Position numbers and translations under genes: made by a program
Assembly: GCA_035578175.1 (NCBI GenBank)
Contig: JAQMRL010000008.1
Location: 89,818,541-89,882,540, forward strand
Source: Catonia carolina
Taxonomy: Eukaryota; Arthropoda; Insecta; Hemiptera; Achilidae
Reading direction: 5' to 3'
DNA length: 64,000 bases
Shown: positions 60,270-64,000 of the stretch, piece after piece
Position numbering within the stretch: the first letter of the stretch is position 1
Layout: each line of letters starts with the position of its first letter
Notes under the pieces: model-generated
Told to the model about the DNA's origin: nothing
What the model saw: only the letters and a program-made list of their open reading frames with translations
The model's database searches: none

Positions 60270-61065
60270 TTCAAGCTTTCAAATACAGTTATAACTCTAT
60301 TTTTAGATGAGCTACAGTCCTTACACGGTTTTCTTCAAAACCCTCGCCATTCAACGGTACCACAATATTCACAAGTCAATAGAAAATTTCCCACTAACCG
60401 TATATTATTTCTAAATAGCTTAAGTTTTTTCTCATACATTCAGCTATAATTTAACTGTAACGTTCACTGCTGTGCACATTCATTGACCTTTACTATTACA
60501 CAAACAGTTGAGTACTTACACACTCGTCATCTAACAACCATATATGGGCTAATAAGGGTTAAAGCTTGCGGTAATTTAATGATGTATTTTATACCTGCAT
60601 AAGTAGGTTTTTGTTCCAATAATTGTGTTGTGATTAGCAATATAGTAATAAATTCTGTTTCTTGTGTAGTGGTTGTGGACATTTAAATTAAAAATTAAAA
60701 GGTATTTTGCTTTACGTACATTATCACTTCAAATATGTACAAAGAAGGAACTGTAAGCAATTGAAGCACCTTAAATAGTGTCCGTCTGTATGAGGTTAAG
60801 TGGTTAACTCTCCTAATGGCATACATACTCCTAAAGACAAACAAGAGTTGTACTGTGTATTGCTTCACACTGAGCTAGTTTACCAGCACTAGTCGACCAT
60901 GTGACCTTTTCTCCCCTACTAGCACTAGTAAAGTCAAATATATTCAAAGTTAATAGCACACGAGTGAATACTAGTGCTTTAACTAAACTAGCTGCTAGTC
61001 AACTAGCGTCGTGGGCCTTGGCTTATAAACGCACAAGTTTTTACAAGCCACATTATTAATTCTCC
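60270..61065. other. Nothing recognised
   Basis: Sequence downstream of the retrotransposon without a supported exon or repeat. Confidence 0.4.
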
Positions 61066-62110
61066 CCTAAAAAGGCAAAAAGGTGTATCCCAAAAACACA
61101 ACTTTTCAGAAATTGCATTCAAAGTTTAAATTGTGGCCGTTTTGTTGTAAATGACTTTCTAATTGAGTACTTTATGTATGGTTATAGTTTTTAATGTTCT
61201 GTTTATAACTACATAGTCAAAAATTTGTAAAAATTTTGTTAAAACCCTAAAAACTCAGTTAAACCATTTTGCCTTAATGGGAAAAAATCCATAAAAAAAT
61301 AAATGAAACTATGGCAGAAAGGTGTTCCCACTGTTTACAGCCATTTCATTAATTGCATCAAACGCAGTCTATATTGGCAAAAAGCTGTAAAGTCCATTTA
61401 CCCCTTTTTGCCTTAGCATGAGTAGAAGAATAGAATAGCATGAACAGATTAAATTAGGCTGTATGAATATACAGCCTAAGGTTGGACATAATCTGAAACT
61501 AACACCGAAACAAAATCTCATTGTGTATGAGTGGCAAAATGGTGTATTAAGTTCATACACCTTTTTGCGATATGGAATGACTGTTCACGAGCAGCAGTAA
61601 ACATAATTTAAAATATGGTATACACCTTTTTTTTTTTGGATAGATAATTTTCAGCATTTTATAGGAAAAAGTTATTATTTGGGCATACATCCTTCTGCCG
61701 TGTGCCTTTCTCTAAATGCAAATGATTATAAAACATACCAAAAAGAAGCATAAACCATTTAACCCCTTTTACCATTGACTAAAACTATTTTAACAACACA
61801 GTTTACTAAACTAAAAAGTATTAATCGCACATACATCATATTCCCGTTTCATAGCAATGGGATTTTCAGTGTTTTCAGAAAGGAAAAATGGTGAAAAGAA
61901 TTCATACATCTTTGTGCCAATCTTTAATTACCAATTTATTGACACATACACCATTTTGCCTCTAAAATTTTTCAAAATAGACGTACATACAGCTTTTTAC
62001 CATCATTGTATCTTGAAAACTATAACTCGTACAGACCTGGCAATAGGATTTTTGAAAAAAGCACAAAAATTAAAAAAACGATTTTTTTCACATACATCTT
62101 TTTGCCAAAA
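61066..62110. repeat. Field of about 14 dispersed copies of a 15-17 bp word (ACATACACCTTTTTGCC-like)
   Basis: Plus-strand copies lie near 61264, 61398, 61554, 61621, 61684, 61754, 61903, 61945, 61983 and 62090. Reversed copies lie near 61070, 61316, 61376 and 61533. Spacers are unrelated and of uneven length. Two reversed/forward pairs form 37-bp dyads (61376-61412 and 61533-61569). A 119-codon frame (61857-62216) overlaps, with no known domain. Confidence 0.6.
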
Positions 62111-62216
62111 CACGGGAGAATTAATCGAGATAGAAAGGGAGTTTCAACAAATTATTTTAGTATTGTACAACTTTCATAATCTCTATTTGTACACAATATA
62201 CGTAAAAACACTTTGA

Positions 62217-62857
62217 AATACAACAAGGTATATAATAATGCAACAAATTAATTTACTGTAGTCAATAAAATTTAATATACCCTAAGAATTTCATTTATCA
62301 CATATCATTTTCAAATCCATTAATATTATTACTTTAGACAACATAAAAAATAAAATTTACATATTGACATAATATAATTAAAAATAACAAATGAATATAA
62401 CCTATTTAAAGAAAAAATATTTATTAATAATAATTAATTATTCATAATTAAAATTAAATAAACATTTTTGAACATTTACATTAGCAGTTAAAAATCTTCT
62501 AATTTAAGCTTAATTGTAATTGGATGTACAGAATGGACGGCATATATATCCCAAACTTTATTTCTACATATTTTGAATTGGATACAATGCCGTAAAATTC
62601 CATAACGTATGACCTAACCAAAACGATGCATTTGAAATTCTAGATTTTATATACATTAATATACATTTGTTTAAATTACAATATTTATCTATTAACCTGA
62701 GTTACTAATACATAAATAAGTGATTTTTTTTGTGATGATTAATGTCTTTAAATTTTAATGTATTCTATTTTTTACATAACAGACATCATCTTCTGTGTGA
62801 ACAACACTACAATGCTTTTCATGGTTGATGAGCTCTTCTGTTCCATGTGTTAAGACC
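62217..62857. other. Extremely AT-rich stretch
   Basis: Nearly pure A/T over 62330-62480, no frame or repeat family. Confidence 0.5.
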
Positions 62858-62928
62858 ATCATTTCATCCTTCACCGTCTGCATTAGCAGTAATTGCAGAA
62901 CAGTCGGACGTTCAACAAAAAAAAAATT
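62858..62928 (+). mobile_element. tRNA-derived SINE, family C, 3' fragment
   Basis: catttcatccttcaccgtct, gcagtaattgcagaacagtc, ggacgttcaac and poly(A). Confidence 0.65.
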
Positions 62929-63152
62929 TGTTTAGACCAATCAAAACATTTGCCAGTGTTGTCAGATTGTACGAGTGTTTCAGGCTGACAAACATAATGC
63001 GAGCCTGTGTATAAGAGCCGCAATAGTTCAGTCGTGTCTTGCATCTTGTACTGAACATGATCATTATAGAGCGCGTTAACATGCACTACTTTATAATATA
63101 ATCAGCTGGTTGTATGTTCATAGGTTATAATTGTTATTGAAAGACCAAAAAA

Positions 63153-63278
63153 ATGGCTGCGAAATATAACAGAGCTACAAGAACAAGTATTGGCAATGTT
63201 GCTGGCAAGTCATTGGCTAGCTGTGACGCGGATAGGGGGCAATGCGTACGTTCAGAGCTCATCAGCCCTGAAAAATAG
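63153..63278 (+). other. Small open frame (41 codons), unassigned
   Basis: A good start context (aaaaaaATGG) opens MAAKYNRATRTSIGNVAGKS, then LASCDADRGQCVRSELISPE and a stop. It is GC-richer than its flanks. It could be a small gene, a first exon or a transposon scrap; no family is recognised. Confidence 0.25.
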
Positions 63279-63637
63279 TATAGATAGTAATTTAAATTAT
63301 TGTTCATAAATATTTACTTAATTACTTATAATTGGTTAAAATATTAGGTACTTTTCCGTTATCCTCTCACCTAATGCAAGTTAGATTATATTACATAGGT
63401 TCATGTGAGGTTATAAGCTTTGTAAAATAAATGTTTCTATATTTCTTTATAATTTATCAAACATCCTGTACAGGTACTTTCAACAGTCGTTATTATATTG
63501 ATAATCAAAATATAATCATATTTTTCAAACCACTAGTAATACAGTAAACACTTATCAATTATAGTGTGTTTGTGCAAAAATTGCACACCTTCAGTAATTT
63601 TCTTTATTCATCATTTAAAATTTAAAACATTCTACTT

Positions 63638-64000
63638 CCACCATGGTATATAATGATGCTTTTCTAAGTAAAAATAGGAAGTAGGAAAGCGCTATTCCAC
63701 CATGGTATATAATGATGCTTTTCCAAGTAAAAGTAGGAAAGTAGGAAAGCACTATAATGAATAAAGCGCTATTCCACCATGGTATATAATGATGCTTTTC
63801 TAAGTAAAAGTAGGAAAGCGCTATAATGCATAAAGCGCTATTCCACCATGGTATATAATGATGCTTTTCCAAGTAAAAGTAGGAAAGTAGGAAAGCACTA
63901 TAATGAATAAAGCGCTATTCCACCATGGTATATAATGATGCTTTTCCAAGTAAAAGTAGGAAAGCACTATAATGAATAAAGCGCTATTCCACCATGGTAT
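63638..64000. repeat. Minisatellite, units of 59/77/69 bp, continuing past the window
   Basis: ccaccatggtatataatgat starts at 63638, 63697, 63774, 63843, 63920 and 63989, giving spacings of 59, 77, 69, 77 and 69. The 8-bp difference is the presence or absence of a gaaagtag-type subrepeat. Six unit starts are visible. Confidence 0.9.

Noticed and set aside
60159..60449. 96-codon frame with a Lys run
   Set aside because: The Lys run is the poly(A) tail of the retrotransposon read as codons.
61857..62216. 119-codon open frame
   Set aside because: Overlaps the field of repeated words, low complexity at its end, no family, no splice or poly(A) support. Kept as a note only.
63638..64000. CRISPR-like array
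   Set aside because: Units are contiguous with no unique spacers, and the window is eukaryotic. It is a minisatellite.

Overview
This is an AT-rich (about two-thirds A+T by eye), intron- and transposon-dominated eukaryotic window. It is almost certainly an insect. Hemiptera or another large-genome order is a guess from the long introns and repeat load. Only two genes can be supported, and both were assembled here from short exons with matching splice sites and reading phases. The exon joins are inferred, not backed by RNA.

Minus strand: the 5' part of a PUR-alpha orthologue (single-strand nucleic-acid-binding PUR-repeat protein). The first coding exon is at 46718-46760, the second at 39440-39505 and the third at 125-240. 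The third carries the start of the first PUR repeat and the gene continues past position 1. The intron before exon 3 is about 39 kb. A further exon at 17172-17301 has its own ATG, the same end phase and a CpG-rich upstream flank. It looks like an alternative first exon giving a different N-terminus.

Plus strand: a five-exon gene starts 551 bp from the PUR-alpha start codon, head to head (47312-47322, 49291-49488, 52868-52985, 58002-58114, 58507-58600). Its phases close to a 177-residue basic protein that I do not recognise. The two genes probably share a bidirectional promoter at 46761-47311.

Most of the rest is mobile DNA. Repeat family F (0.4-0.95 kb, 13 copies, near 9 kb in total) has inverted ends built on ACTTTCTCTTGCC / GGCAAGAGAAAGT and an internal CA/CG microsatellite. 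Two copies meet head to head as a 1.4-kb palindrome at 25.1-26.5 kb. Repeat E (about 390 bp, nine copies or fragments) and several tRNA-derived SINE families (A, B, C, D, plus G) are scattered on both strands. DNA transposons, mostly dead or miniature, include a piggyBac derivative with TTAA ends (43.1-43.9 kb), a Helitron with a helicase C-terminus (53.5-54.2 kb), a mariner remnant (34.7-35.0 kb), several pogo/Tigger remnants, a Tc1/mariner-type MITE with an occupied/empty-site comparison (54.8-55.2 kb) and a 71-bp hAT-like palindrome with a perfect 8-bp duplication (7156-7226). A 5'-truncated, frameshifted non-LTR retrotransposon with a poly(A) tail lies at 58.8-60.3 kb.

The right end has two less ordinary features. 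One is a 1-kb field of about 14 copies of a 15-17 bp word (consensus near ACATACACCTTTTTGCC) at 61.07-62.11 kb, including two 37-bp dyads. The other is a minisatellite with alternating 77/69-bp units running off the edge at 64000. No true tRNA, rRNA, CRISPR or prokaryotic feature was seen.
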